This document shows, piece after piece, positions 8,541-17,221 of a stretch of DNA of 64,000 nucleotides; position 1 is the first letter of the stretch; the number at the start of each line of letters is the position of its first letter. The stretch is from JBBDWR01 sp040902745 (GTDB lineage: Bacteria; Actinomycetota; UBA4738; HRBIN12). The notes under the pieces were generated by a model. The model searched no databases and was not told where the DNA came from. It saw only the letters and a list, made by a program, of their open reading frames with translations. The stretch is from assembly GCA_040902745.1 (NCBI GenBank), contig JBBDWR010000013.1, positions 124,001 to 188,000 of the forward strand, given 5' to 3'. A program made the position numbers and the translations under genes.

Positions 8541-9257
8541 ATGCCGGACGAGCCCTCCGATCCACGCACGACCGGTGCTCCTTCGGGCGGAACTGAGGGG
8601 CCGCCACCGGTACCGCGCGTGCGCGACATGCCGCAGCCGCGCGAGAACGAGAGCGTCTCGGGGCCGTTGGTCGGCAGGGTGTTCCGCTGGCCCTATCGAG
8701 CGATCCTCGCCGGTCTTCTGCGCATCGGGGTTCGCCCCTGGCACCTCACCGTTGCCTCCGTGGTGTTCTCGATCGGTGCCGGCTGGTCCATCATCGCGGG
8801 CGCATGGGTCGTTGGCGGCGTGCTCGTGCTGTTCAGCGGGTTGTGTGACGTGTTCGACGGCAGCGTCGCGCGCTATCGGGGAGAGCAGCGGCGTTCGGGT
8901 GCGTTCCTCGATTCGGTACTCGATCGCGTGTCCGACATGGTGCTGTTCGGATCTCTCTTCTGGGCACTGTCCGGAGACGGGGAGACGCTGCAGGCTGCCT
9001 TGGCGCTCGCGACGCTCGTTATCTCCGTGCTCGTCAGTCACCTTCGGGCCGAGGCCGAGGCCGCGGGGGTGCAGCTGACCGAGGGAGTGTTCCAGCGCCT
9101 TGAGCGAGTGCTTGCGCTGCTGGTCGGGCTATGGGTTCCGGGTGCGATGCTCCCGGTACTGGTGGTGCTCACCGCGCTCGGCGGGCTCACGGTGCTGCAG
9201 CGCCTGTGGTCTGCGCTGACACGGCTCGGATCCCCCCGAACCGAAACACCGAGGTAG
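8541..9257 (+). CDS. CDP-alcohol phosphatidyltransferase family protein
   Basis: A 238-residue membrane enzyme that would transfer a phosphatidyl group from CDP-diacylglycerol to an alcohol (glycerol phosphate, inositol phosphate or similar). The family signature DGxxAR-x8-G-x3-D-x3-D is complete in FDGSVARYRGEQRRSGAFLD and the following SVLDR, near residues 113-137. A disordered proline/glycine-rich N-terminus of about 45 residues precedes an amphipathic segment and six predicted helices. It could be PgsA-like or a phosphatidylinositol-phosphate synthase; the signature alone does not decide the acceptor. It stands alone between greA and the FG-GAP gene with its own promoter. Confidence 0.85.
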   Translation: MPDEPSDPRTTGAPSGGTEGPPPVPRVRDMPQPRENESVSGPLVGRVFRWPYRAILAGLLRIGVRPWHLTVASVVFSIGAGWSIIAGAWVVGGVLVLFSGLCDVFDGSVARYRGEQRRSGAFLDSVLDRVSDMVLFGSLFWALSGDGETLQAALALATLVISVLVSHLRAEAEAAGVQLTEGVFQRLERVLALLVGLWVPGAMLPVLVVLTALGGLTVLQRLWSALTRLGSPRTETPR

Positions 9258-9286
9258 TTCCTCTTGCCTAGGCCGTCTGCCACGAC

Positions 9287-9292
9287 TAGCGT
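9287..9292 (+). promoter_or_regulatory. -10 box (TAGCGT) of the FG-GAP protein gene
   Basis: TAGCGT, 9 bases, then ATG at 9302. Confidence 0.5.
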
Positions 9293-9301
9293 TGCCGATC
9301 G

Positions 9302-10996
9302 ATGCGACGGTTTGCGGCGACCCTGGCGACCCTGGCGCTCGTGCTGCTCTTCGCGACCGGAGCCGCCCGTGCGTTGAACATGCGCAGGCCGCATTGCACG
9401 GATTCTCCCTGCGGCGCTACCTGGCCCACGAGGACGCCGACGCCCACCTCCATTGCGTTTCCGAGCCGCAGCCCGTCGGTGGATCTGCCCGGAGGAGGCG
9501 CCGGGTCGGACTTCAATGGCGACGGGTTCGCGGATCTGGCGGCCGGCGTTCCCCGGGAGAACGTCGACGGGGTCCGTGACGCGGGGGGGGTCAACGTGCT
9601 CTACGGGTCCTCGTCCGGCCTACAAGGAGCCGGCTCCCAGTTGTGGCACGAGGGCTCGACCGGTGTGCCGGGCGAACCGAGCGCGAGCGACCTGTTCGGA
9701 TTCTCACTCGCAGTCGGCGATCTGGACGGTGACGGCTACGCCGATCTCGCGATCGGCTCACCCTTCGAGGACGCCGGTCCTGCGACGAACGCCGGGGCGC
9801 TTGTCGTGCTATACGGATCCCCACTGGGGCTGGGAGCCGACCAGGCTCAGCGATTCGACCAAGACACGGTGGATGTCCCCGACGTCGTGGAGGAGGGCGA
9901 TCAGTTCGCCTACGCCCTCGCCGTGGGCGATCTCGATACCGATGGATTCTCCGAACTCGTGATCGGAGTCCAGCGGGAGGATCTCCCCAACAGCGACGGG
10001 ATCGAGCGCGGCAACGCGGGCGCGGTGCAGGTCCTGCGCGGGTCCGCGGCCGGCGTCACCGCCGTGGGAAGCACCCTCGTCTCGCAGTCGACCGACGGCG
10101 TTCCCGGTGAGGCCGAGCGCGGAGACGAGATGGGATCGACCATAGCGTCGGCCGATCTGAACGGCGACGGGTCTGAAGACATCGTTGCGGGCGCACCGTA
10201 CGAGGAAGTGGATGGCGCCAGCTCGGCGGGTGCTGCGTACGTGATCCCAGGTAGCGCTGCGGGGATCCAGCCGACCATGGCGACGGTGTGGGACCAGACC
10301 ACGGCTGGGATCGCTGACAAGCCCGAGGTCGGCGATCTGTTCTCGTGGGCGCTCACGACCGGCGACCTGAACGGCGACGGCAACGACGATCTCGTGATCG
10401 GTGCGCACGGCGAACTGATCTCCGGCCACCCCCGGGCGGGAGCGGTGCACGTGCTGCCCGGCGGCCCGGACGGCCCAACGGTGAGCGACGCGACCTTCTG
10501 GCACCAGGGCTCGGTAGACGTCCCCGGAACGGTGGGCACCGAGGACGCGTTCGGCAAGGCCGTCGCGGCGGGGGATCTGAACGGTGACGGCAATGACGAT
10601 CTCGCGATCGGAGCCCGGTACGACGATGAAGCCGGCGTGCCGGGTGCCGGGGCCGTCAACGTGCTGTACGGCGGGGTGGCCGGCGTCTCGAGCGCCGGAG
10701 CGCAGCTCTGGACGCAGACGTCGACCGACTCCGGAGAGACCAGCGAGGAGAAAGACCATTTCGGGAGCATCCTCGCGATCGCGCCGCTCCAGGGCGCCAC
10801 GCAAGACTCTCTGGCGATCGGCGCGCATTTCGAAAGTTGGGGGGGTAGCAGGCACCAAGGCGCGTTGCACGTACTCGCGGGGGGGACCGAGGGCATCACG
10901 TCGTCTGACTCCCAGCTGTGGACCCAGGATTCCCCGGGCGTGCGGGAGCGATCGGACAGCAACGACTTCTTCCCCTTCGCGCTCGCAGCGGACTGA
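9302..10996 (+). CDS. Secreted FG-GAP (integrin alpha-like beta-propeller) repeat protein
   Basis: A 564-residue exported protein. Residues 1-25 are a signal peptide (LATLALVLLFATGAARA). The rest is a seven-part repeat of about 70 residues. Six repeats carry the calcium-binding loop D-x-[DN]-x-D-G followed by a [DE][LI]-hydrophobic-G segment (DFNGDGFADLAAG, DLDGDGYADLAIG, DLDTDGFSELVIG, DLNGDGSEDIVAG, and DLNGDGNDDL twice); the seventh (QGATQDSLAIGAH) has lost it. Repeats also share a VNVLYGS-type strand. This predicts a calcium-stabilised beta-propeller on the cell surface or outside, with an adhesion or ligand-binding role. There is no enzymatic motif and no wall anchor. The family is sure; the ligand is unknown. 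Confidence 0.88.
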   Translation: MRRFAATLATLALVLLFATGAARALNMRRPHCTDSPCGATWPTRTPTPTSIAFPSRSPSVDLPGGGAGSDFNGDGFADLAAGVPRENVDGVRDAGGVNVLYGSSSGLQGAGSQLWHEGSTGVPGEPSASDLFGFSLAVGDLDGDGYADLAIGSPFEDAGPATNAGALVVLYGSPLGLGADQAQRFDQDTVDVPDVVEEGDQFAYALAVGDLDTDGFSELVIGVQREDLPNSDGIERGNAGAVQVLRGSAAGVTAVGSTLVSQSTDGVPGEAERGDEMGSTIASADLNGDGSEDIVAGAPYEEVDGASSAGAAYVIPGSAAGIQPTMATVWDQTTAGIADKPEVGDLFSWALTTGDLNGDGNDDLVIGAHGELISGHPRAGAVHVLPGGPDGPTVSDATFWHQGSVDVPGTVGTEDAFGKAVAAGDLNGDGNDDLAIGARYDDEAGVPGAGAVNVLYGGVAGVSSAGAQLWTQTSTDSGETSEEKDHFGSILAIAPLQGATQDSLAIGAHFESWGGSRHQGALHVLAGGTEGITSSDSQLWTQDSPGVRERSDSNDFFPFALAAD

Positions 10997-11009
10997 TTCG
11001 ATCCCCGAG

Positions 11010-11015
11010 TAGCCT
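11010..11015 (+). promoter_or_regulatory. -10 box (TAGCCT) of the Rieske-zwf operon
   Basis: TAGCCT, 6 bases, then the ATG at 11022; leaderless arrangement for the two-gene operon. Confidence 0.6.
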
Positions 11016-11021
11016 GTCGCC

Positions 11022-11351
11022 ATGGACTTCGTCCGCGTCGGGTCGCTTGCCGAGGTACCGGAAGGTGAGATTCGCCCGTACGACATTCCTGCCGGCCGGG
11101 TCGCGGTCGCTCACGTGGAGAACAACTTCTTCGCGTTCGGCGACGAGTGTACGCATCAGGGTTGCCCCCTGTCGGAAGGGGAGATCTCGCGGACAGACGA
11201 CGCCGTGGTGTGCTTCTGCCACGGCAGCGTGTTCGATCTCTCGACGGGCGAGCCGATCGAGGGGCCGGCCGTCGATCCCGTCTCGGTCTTCCCGGTGCGG
11301 ATCGACGAGGGGTGGATCGAGGTCGGCACCACCGCAACGGAGCGGGTATGA
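11022..11351 (+). CDS. Rieske [2Fe-2S] ferredoxin-like protein
   Basis: A 109-residue soluble electron-transfer protein of the Rieske-type ferredoxin family (NirD/dioxygenase-ferredoxin like). The cluster ligands are complete: Cys43 and His45 in DECTHQGCP, Cys64 and His67 in CFCHGS. There is no signal or membrane segment, so it should work in the cytoplasm. The stop codon overlaps the zwf start (ATGA at 11348), coupling it to glucose-6-phosphate dehydrogenase. That suggests NADPH-linked redox partnering, but no oxygenase is encoded in this window, so the partner is unknown. Confidence 0.9.
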   Translation: MDFVRVGSLAEVPEGEIRPYDIPAGRVAVAHVENNFFAFGDECTHQGCPLSEGEISRTDDAVVCFCHGSVFDLSTGEPIEGPAVDPVSVFPVRIDEGWIEVGTTATERV

Positions 11352-12781
11352 GCGCCGCCTTGCAATCGCAGGCGATCGTGATCTTCGGCGCGTCAGGGGA
11401 TCTGACCCGGCGCAAGTTACTGCCGGCGTTCTACAACCTGTTCCTGGAGGGTCGCATGCCCGAAGGGTTCGCGATCGTCGGCTATGCACGCTCAGCCTTC
11501 ACCGACGACGAGTTCCGGCAACTTGCCCATGACGCGGTCAAGGAGTTCGGCAAACATCCGCCCGAAGGACATGTCTGGTCGACCTTCGCGGAGCGCCTCG
11601 CGTATGTGCCGGGAGAGTTCGACCAGCCCGGTGCGATGGACCACATCTCCGAAGCGCTCGCACACATCGACCGGAGGTTCGGCACGCAGGGCAATCGATT
11701 CTTCTACGCGGCGACCCCTCCGGATGCGTATCCCGACATCGTCCTCAGGATCGGGGAAGCAGGAGAGGCGGACGGATCGAAGATCGTTCTCGAGAAGCCG
11801 TTCGGCTACGACCTGGAGTCGGCGCGCGAACTGAACGCGGTCGTCTCGGAGGTGTTCGACGAGTCGCAGGTCTTCCGGATCGACCATTATCTCGGCAAGG
11901 AGACGGTGCAGAACATCCTGGCGTTCCGGTTCGGCAACGGTCTGTTCGAGCCGGTCTGGAACCGGCGGTACCTCGACCACGTGCAGATCACCGTTGCGGA
12001 ATCGATCGGGGTGGGCAGCCGCGCAAGCTTCTACGAGCAGACGGGTGCGGTCCGCGACATGATCTCGACGCACCTGTTCCAGATGCTGACCTTCCTCGCG
12101 ATGGAGCCGCCGGTATCCTTCGAACCCGACCGACTCCGGGACGAGACCGTCAAGGTGCTGCGCTCGGCGAAGACCTGCGACCCCGGCTGCCTCGTGCGTG
12201 GTCAGTACCGCGGGTACCGGGCGGAGCCCGATGTGAACGATCGTTCCCAGGTCGAGACCTACGCAGCGCTGAGGGTCGACATCGACAACTGGCGGTGGGC
12301 GGACGTGCCGTTCTTCCTGCGCACCGGCAAGCGGCTGGCCAGCAAGGTCACCGAGATCACGCTGAAGTTTCGGAAGGTGCCCTTCAACCTATTCGACGAG
12401 ATCGACGGCGAACTGCCCCGGCGCGATCACCTCACCTTCCGGATCCAGCCGGACGAAGGCATCACCCTCGCCGTCAACGCGAAGAAGCCGGGTCCCGGGA
12501 TGCAGCTCGGGCGCGTTCGGATGGACTTCGATTACGAGCACGAGTTCGGTGGGGTCGTTGCCGACGCCTACGAACTGCTGCTGCTCGAGGTGATGGAGGG
12601 AGATCACACGCTGTTCCTGCGACAGGATGAGGTGGAGCGCTCATGGGAGATCCTCGATCCCGTGCTGAGCCACGAGGGTCCGGTGATGGCCTACGAACCG
12701 GGCAGCTGGGGACCCGTCGAAGCGGAAGCGCTGATCGCTCCTCGGAAGTGGCATATCTCCACGGAGCCACACGAGGACTGA
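11348..12781 (+). CDS. zwf: Glucose-6-phosphate 1-dehydrogenase
   Basis: A 477-residue enzyme that oxidises glucose 6-phosphate to 6-phosphogluconolactone with NADP, the entry of the oxidative pentose phosphate pathway. The nucleotide-binding loop is IFGASGDLTRRKL at residues 12-24 and the active-site signature RIDHYLGKETVQN lies near residue 177. The C-terminal half (FLRTGKRLASKVTEI; PDEGITLAVNAKKPG) matches the family to the end. The ATG at 11348 is chosen because it overlaps the Rieske stop and sits right before the Rossmann fold. Length is normal (usual range about 470-510). Confidence 0.96.
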   Translation: MSAALQSQAIVIFGASGDLTRRKLLPAFYNLFLEGRMPEGFAIVGYARSAFTDDEFRQLAHDAVKEFGKHPPEGHVWSTFAERLAYVPGEFDQPGAMDHISEALAHIDRRFGTQGNRFFYAATPPDAYPDIVLRIGEAGEADGSKIVLEKPFGYDLESARELNAVVSEVFDESQVFRIDHYLGKETVQNILAFRFGNGLFEPVWNRRYLDHVQITVAESIGVGSRASFYEQTGAVRDMISTHLFQMLTFLAMEPPVSFEPDRLRDETVKVLRSAKTCDPGCLVRGQYRGYRAEPDVNDRSQVETYAALRVDIDNWRWADVPFFLRTGKRLASKVTEITLKFRKVPFNLFDEIDGELPRRDHLTFRIQPDEGITLAVNAKKPGPGMQLGRVRMDFDYEHEFGGVVADAYELLLLEVMEGDHTLFLRQDEVERSWEILDPVLSHEGPVMAYEPGSWGPVEAEALIAPRKWHISTEPHED

Positions 12782-12820
12782 GCTCACGACTCGGTCGTTG
12801 TTGTTGCCCCGAACGAAAGG

Positions 12821-12826
12821 TAGGTT
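12821..12826 (+). promoter_or_regulatory. Promoter (TTGTTG-N17-TAGGTT) of the gene at 12833
   Basis: TAGGTT ends 6 bases before the ATG at 12833. A TTGTTG hexamer lies 17 bases upstream of it, one of the few leaderless promoters here with a recognisable -35. Confidence 0.55.
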
Positions 12827-12832
12827 CGTCGG

Positions 12833-13651
12833 ATGGACGACGAAGGAACATCCACGGGACCCGACGCACCGTCCGATCCGTCACGCGACCCTTCCGAGAC
12901 GCCGGAGGGGGCGCGCGAAGACCCGCACGGCGCAACCGCGTCGGGCGTGCATGGGTCCAGGGTGCCGCTGCTGATCGGGATCGTCGTCGCCGTGCTCGCC
13001 ATCGGGGCGATGGGCGCCTCGGCGCTCGTGCGCGATATCGGTCCATCCCTGCCGGAGACGTTCAAGGCCACGGAGGCGATCCCCTACTCGGTCGAATATC
13101 CGGAGGGCTGGAAGGTACAGGACTCCGGTTTCGGCTTCGTCGTGATCTCTCCGTTGTCGGATCTCGGGTCGCGCACGCCGGAACAGTTTGCGGCGCTGCT
13201 CGAACAGCAGCCGGAAACGGTCGTCGCGATGCAGTTGTTCGGCGTCGGTACCGACGAAGAGGTCCTGCCGGTTGCCCAACAGCCGGGCCTCGAGCTTGCC
13301 TCGGACGACGACGAGGAGGTTGACGGCTACCCCGCGCGTCGGATCGTGCTCGCGGGCAAGGTCTTCCAGTCCGCCCCGGGCCAGGGACCAGACGAGGAGG
13401 GCGAACTCACCTTGTGGCTGGTCGACCTCGGCAAGGGTCGGATGACCCTGCTGGGCTTCGTCAGCTCGGCCGCGGCCGAAGACGCCTCCCTCTTCGACGC
13501 GATGGTCGAGACGGTCGAGTTCGACCAGGCGAAGCTCGATGCGATCGTCTCGCAGCCGGTCCCCGATCCCGCCGCAGCTCCCACCGCCGCCCCCCCCACC
13601 GCGGCTCCCACCGCCGTTCCACCGACGGTCACGCCGACGCCCGCGGGCTGA
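12833..13651 (+). CDS. Membrane-anchored hypothetical protein with proline/threonine-rich tail
   Basis: A 272-residue protein of unknown function. Residues 1-42 are acidic, disordered and rich in Asp, Pro and Ser. One transmembrane helix (VPLLIGIVVAVLAIGAMG) follows at about 44-64. The globular outside domain of about 170 residues (VEYPEGWKVQDSGFGFVVIS ... VETVEFDQ) resembles the PsbP/Mog1-like fold seen in many actinobacterial exported proteins, but I cannot prove this by eye. The last 30 residues are a low-complexity Ala-Pro-Thr tail. It has its own promoter and is not coupled to zwf. Confidence 0.7.
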   Translation: MDDEGTSTGPDAPSDPSRDPSETPEGAREDPHGATASGVHGSRVPLLIGIVVAVLAIGAMGASALVRDIGPSLPETFKATEAIPYSVEYPEGWKVQDSGFGFVVISPLSDLGSRTPEQFAALLEQQPETVVAMQLFGVGTDEEVLPVAQQPGLELASDDDEEVDGYPARRIVLAGKVFQSAPGQGPDEEGELTLWLVDLGKGRMTLLGFVSSAAAEDASLFDAMVETVEFDQAKLDAIVSQPVPDPAAAPTAAPPTAAPTAVPPTVTPTPAG

Positions 13652-13858
13652 CGCGGCAGCGGCCCCCCCGATCCGGCGCGACGCCTGACGCTTCTCGTCC
13701 GTGCCCACCAGGCTCTGGTTCGGAGTGACTATGGGCCGGGGGACGGATCTGTCGGCCAGATGACGGAGATCGCGCTGTAGTTCTCACCCCCTGGATGCCG
13801 ATATCTCCTCCAACGACAAAGCAAGCGTCGGACGGATCCGGCGCGCAGGGGGTGAGAG

Positions 13859-14630
13859 ATGAGCCATCGACCGACCGCACTTGCCAGGGGACTGGCGGAA
13901 GAAGGCATCGATCAGCGACGGCGGACCTCGATCATCGTTTTCATCGTCGCGCTGTTGTCTGTCCTGTTCCTTGGACTCCTGCGCACGACGCCGGCGCTTG
14001 CATCGCAGAGCACCGACGAAGCCGTGAAGAAGAGCTCGGAGCAGGTGGTCAAGAAAGGGATGGACGACGAGGACGGTGGGGACGTCGTCGTCACCGATCG
14101 GGACGACCCCAACAAGCAAGGCCACACGAAGGGCACGACCCGGGGCACCAAGAGGGGCACCAAGGACACACGCGGCGGCAAGGACACCCACAACTCCCAT
14201 CCCACCAAGGGCGGGAGTGGTGGCGGTCACGGTCACACGAAGGGCACGACCCGCGGCACCAACGGCAGTGGGACGGTGGGCGGCAAGGACACCCACAACA
14301 GCCACGCCACGAAGGGCGGTCACACGAAGGGCACGACCCGCGGCACCAACGGCAGTGGGACGGTGGGCGGCNNNNNNNNNNNNNNNNNNNNNNNNNNNNN
14401 NNNNNNNNNNNNNNNNNNNNNNNNNNNNNNNNNNNNNNNNNNNNNNNNNNNNNNNNNNNNNNNNNNNNNNNAAGGACACCCACAACAGCCACGCCACGAA
14501 GGGCACCGGCAAGACCGGCAAGACCGGCAAGACCTGTGACGGAGGGAACACCGGCGGCACAGGGAAGACGTTCGACACGGACAAGACCGGCGGAGGCGGA
14601 ACCAACGTCACCAGCTGGACCGGTCCGTAA
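13859..14630 (+). CDS. Secreted low-complexity repeat protein, interrupted by an assembly gap
   Basis: An exported protein of unknown function. A GGGGGTGAGAG ribosome site precedes the ATG. After a basic N-terminus, residues 26-50 form a signal peptide ending at ALAS. A charged segment (EAVKKSSEQVVKKGMDDEDG) leads into Gly/Thr/His/Lys-rich repeats built on HTKGTTRGTNGSGTVGG and KDTHNSHATKG. One hundred N interrupt the gene. The reading frames on the two sides differ only because 100 is not a multiple of three: before the gap the frame ends in GTVGG and after it resumes at KDTHNSH, which are adjacent in the repeat unit. The C-terminus has three TGK repeats and ends in SWTGP. True length is unknown because copies may be missing. 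Confidence 0.65.
14231..14371 (+). repeat. 87-bp in-frame tandem repeat, copies running into the gap
   Basis: A unit starting at 14231 recurs exactly 87 bases later at 14318 and encodes 29 residues (GHTKGTTRGTNGSGTVGG followed by KDTHNSHATKG). The second copy stops at unit offset 53 at the gap edge; sequence after the gap resumes at offset 54. A more divergent copy lies upstream from about 14120. Confidence 0.8.
14372..14471. other. Assembly gap of exactly 100 N
   Basis: Placeholder-length gap inside the repeat gene. Because both edges fit one 87-bp unit without a missing base, the real insert is zero or a whole number of units. Confidence 0.95.
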
Positions 14631-14644
14631 CGATCACCGGACCT

Positions 14645-14682
14645 CGAGGAGACCCCGGAGCACGCGGTCCGGGGCCTCTTCG
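14645..14682. terminator. Hairpin between convergent genes
   Basis: A perfect 7-bp stem CCCCGGA/TCCGGGG (14653-14659 and 14668-14674) is extended by a further 7 paired positions below one mismatch. It lies 15 bases after the repeat-protein stop and just before the end of the convergent kinase gene, so it can terminate both. There is no long T run. Confidence 0.6.
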
Positions 14683-14692
14683 CGTCTGTCGC

Positions 14693-15646
14693 TCAGGAGA
14701 AGTGCGGCTTGGCCCGGCCCAGCACGCGCCCGCGCGTGAGGTCGCCGAGCATCGGCTCGAGCCGCACCGCAACGTCGTCGGGTGTGGGCCGTGCGACGGG
14801 ATCGAACTCGAGGCAATCGAGGATCAGTCCCTCGAGTACCGCCGGTGTTCCGGTGGGGAGCGCTCGCGGTCCGTGGGAAAGCTGTGGCCATCGCTGATGC
14901 GGATCGCCTTCGTCGGCGTCATCGGTGACCGGGAACGGCACCTCGCCGGCGACCGCGTGAAAGAGGGTTGCGCCCAGTCCCCACACGTCCGCGCCGGATC
15001 CGATCTCGCCCAGTGCCCGATCACATTGCTCCGGCGCCATGTAGGCGTCCGTTCCGATCGCGGAGGTGATCCGGCGCGCACGCTCGCCACTGCGCGCGAC
15101 GGAGAAATCGATCAGGCGCGGCGGGACCCCGAGGATGACGTTGCGCGGCTTCACGTCCAGGTGCACGACGTCCACATTGCTGAGGTACTGCAGCGCGCTC
15201 GCGAGCTGGAAGCCGAGCGGGAGGAGCTGGTCGATCGCCAAGGGACCGAAACGCCTCAGGGTGCTTCCGAGCGTCGGGCCTTCGAGGTGCTCCAGAAGCA
15301 GGTGCGGCCTTGGGCCTTGGAGGACCGAGCCGAAACCCCGGACGATCACGGGATGGTCGAGCCCGGCCAGGACCTCGGCCTCGCGGACGAGGTTGCGCAG
15401 GGTGTGTGCATCTTCCACGAGGTGGGGCCGTACGAGCTTCGCGACGACCAAGGCATACAAGTGGTCGTCCCACGCGAGGTACGCCTCGAAGTCATAGCCA
15501 CCGCCCAGCGCCTGCAGGGCGATGCGACCGGGCACGATCTCCTCGCCCTCGGCTAGATCCCAGGCCTCGCGCACAGCTGCGTCGCCCGGAAGTCGATCCT
15601 CGAGCGCCGCGTGCTCGCTACGTGCCGATCGGGCCATCGCTTGCAT
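14693..15646 (-). CDS. Serine/threonine protein kinase-like protein with variant catalytic motifs
   Basis: A 317-residue single-domain cytoplasmic kinase without a membrane segment or sensor domain. The ATP Lys is in YALVVAKLV, the catalytic loop is HLDVKPRNVILG (HLD instead of HRD, Asp and Asn kept), and the activation segment begins IDFSVAR, so the usual DFG is DFS. It ends with a normal APE motif (DAYMAPEQ). Subdomain XI is present (CLEFDPVARPTPDDV). The glycine-rich loop is weak (LGGGYDFEAYLA). The enzyme keeps the residues needed for catalysis, so activity is possible, but the altered DFG Gly and HRD Arg make weak activity or a pseudokinase role plausible. Start uncertain among three nearby codons (GTG 15649, ATG 15646, ATG 15637). 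Confidence 0.8.
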   Translation of the reverse strand: MQAMARSARSEHAALEDRLPGDAAVREAWDLAEGEEIVPGRIALQALGGGYDFEAYLAWDDHLYALVVAKLVRPHLVEDAHTLRNLVREAEVLAGLDHPVIVRGFGSVLQGPRPHLLLEHLEGPTLGSTLRRFGPLAIDQLLPLGFQLASALQYLSNVDVVHLDVKPRNVILGVPPRLIDFSVARSGERARRITSAIGTDAYMAPEQCDRALGEIGSGADVWGLGATLFHAVAGEVPFPVTDDADEGDPHQRWPQLSHGPRALPTGTPAVLEGLILDCLEFDPVARPTPDDVAVRLEPMLGDLTRGRVLGRAKPHFS

Positions 15647-15757
15647 CACCTTTCGCGTCCGATCCGGACTTCGGGTCGTCTAGCGAGCATCGGCAGGCGG
15701 CCCAGCCTGGTGAAGCCGCTCGCGTGCTCGACGGCGACCCGGTACGCTCGGCGCCCA

Positions 15758-15809
15758 CGCAGACGAGGCCCGCAGACGAGGCCCGCGGACGAGGCCCGCG
15801 GACGAGGGA
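15758..15809 (+). repeat. Four tandem 13-bp repeats upstream of trpB
   Basis: The unit CGC[AG]GACGAGGCC is repeated four times (last copy ending in GGA). It lies between a TACGCT box near 15743 and the trpB ribosome site, so it forms part of the 5' leader. Confidence 0.75.
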
Positions 15810-15818
15810 GGTCCCCAC

Positions 15819-17201
15819 ATGAGCGATGTGCGTACCCGGTTCGATCTTCGGCCCGAGGAGATCCCCTCGGCGTGGTTCAACATCATGCCGGCGCTCGCCA
15901 GCGTCGCGGAGCCGCTGCCGCCGTTGAACCCTGCGACGGGCGAACCGATCGGTCCCGAGGCGCTTGCACCGCTCTTCCCGGAGTCGCTGATCATGCAGGA
16001 GGTCTCGACCGAGGAGTGGATCGACATCCCGGGCGAGGTGATCGATGTCTACCGGCTGTGGCGGCCGACCCCCTTGTTCCGCGCGACCCGGCTGGAGCAG
16101 GCGCTGAAGACGCCCGCGCGGATCTACTTCAAGTACGAGGGTGTCTCACCGGCCGGCAGCCACAAGCCCAACACGGCGGTGCCGCAGGCCTTCTACAACA
16201 AGGAGGCGGGTGTCACGAAGCTCGCGACCGAAACCGGGGCGGGACAGTGGGGATCCGCCCTTTCGTTGGCCTGCTCGTTCTTCGGGATCGAATGTCTTGT
16301 CTTCATGGTCAAGGCGAGCTACGAGCAGAAGCCCTATCGCAAGAGCTTCATCGAGCTGTTCGGCGCGACGGTGCTGGCGTCCCCGACGGATACAACGAAC
16401 GCCGGGCGGCAGGTGCTCGCCGAGCATCCGGACTCCACCGGGTCTTTGGGGATCGCGATCTCGGAAGCGGTGGAGGTCGCGGCGACCAACGAGGACACCA
16501 ACTACGCGCTCGGGAGCGTGCTGAACCACGTGCTGCTGCACCAGAGCGTGATCGGGCTCGAGACACAGAAGCAGATGGAGCTCGCCGACGAGCGGCCCGA
16601 CGTGATCATCGGGTGTGTCGGCGGGGGGTCGAACTATGCGGGACTGGCGTATCCGTTCATGGCGGACAAGCTCCGCGGACGCTCCGACGCGAGGTTCCTC
16701 GCCACCGAGCCCGCGGCCTGCCCGACCCTCACGAAGGGAACGTTCGCCTACGACTTCGCAGACACGGCCCAGACGACCCCGCTGATGCCGATGTACACGT
16801 TGGGGCACGACTTCGTGCCCGCGCCGGTGCACGCGGGTGGGCTTCGCTACCATGGAGACTCGCCGAGCCTTTCCGCCCTGGTGCACTCGGGCAACATGGA
16901 GGCCAAGGCCTACTCGCAGAACGAGATCTTCGAGGCGGCGATCCTCTTCGCGAAGACACAGGGCATCGTGCCGGCTCCCGAGCCGAGCCACGCGATCAAG
17001 GGGGCGATCGACGAGGCGATCGAGGCGCGTGAGGCAGGGGAGGAGCGCGTGATCCTGTTCAACCTGTGCGGTCACGGTCACTTCGACATGACCGCATACG
17101 ACGACTATCTCGCCGGACGGCTCCCCGATGTCGAGTTCGATCCTGCGGAGGAAGCCGAGGCACTGTCGCACCTACCGACGAACGTGCCGGCCCTGGGGTA
17201 G
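15819..17201 (+). CDS. trpB: Tryptophan synthase beta subunit-like protein, TrpB2 group
   Basis: A 460-residue pyridoxal-phosphate enzyme that condenses indole with serine (or phosphoserine in some TrpB2 enzymes). The PLP lysine is in SPAGSHKPNTA near residue 113 and the phosphate-binding loop is CVGGGSNYAG near residue 268. The extended N-terminus and the LIMQEVSTEEWIDIPGEV segment, together with a length near 450 rather than 400, identify TrpB2 rather than the TrpA-partner TrpB1. No trpA lies nearby, as is common for TrpB2. A GGGAGG ribosome site precedes the ATG by 8 bases. Confidence 0.92.
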   Translation: MSDVRTRFDLRPEEIPSAWFNIMPALASVAEPLPPLNPATGEPIGPEALAPLFPESLIMQEVSTEEWIDIPGEVIDVYRLWRPTPLFRATRLEQALKTPARIYFKYEGVSPAGSHKPNTAVPQAFYNKEAGVTKLATETGAGQWGSALSLACSFFGIECLVFMVKASYEQKPYRKSFIELFGATVLASPTDTTNAGRQVLAEHPDSTGSLGIAISEAVEVAATNEDTNYALGSVLNHVLLHQSVIGLETQKQMELADERPDVIIGCVGGGSNYAGLAYPFMADKLRGRSDARFLATEPAACPTLTKGTFAYDFADTAQTTPLMPMYTLGHDFVPAPVHAGGLRYHGDSPSLSALVHSGNMEAKAYSQNEIFEAAILFAKTQGIVPAPEPSHAIKGAIDEAIEAREAGEERVILFNLCGHGHFDMTAYDDYLAGRLPDVEFDPAEEAEALSHLPTNVPALG

Positions 17202-17221
17202 TTGGCGGCCGATCCCGTGTC

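Noticed and set aside
13800..13858. CGACAAAGCAAGCGTCG plus CGGATCCG before the repeat protein, reminiscent of a c-di-GMP or other riboswitch
   Set aside because: Only short hairpins; conserved core sequences of GEMM or ydaO riboswitches are not there.
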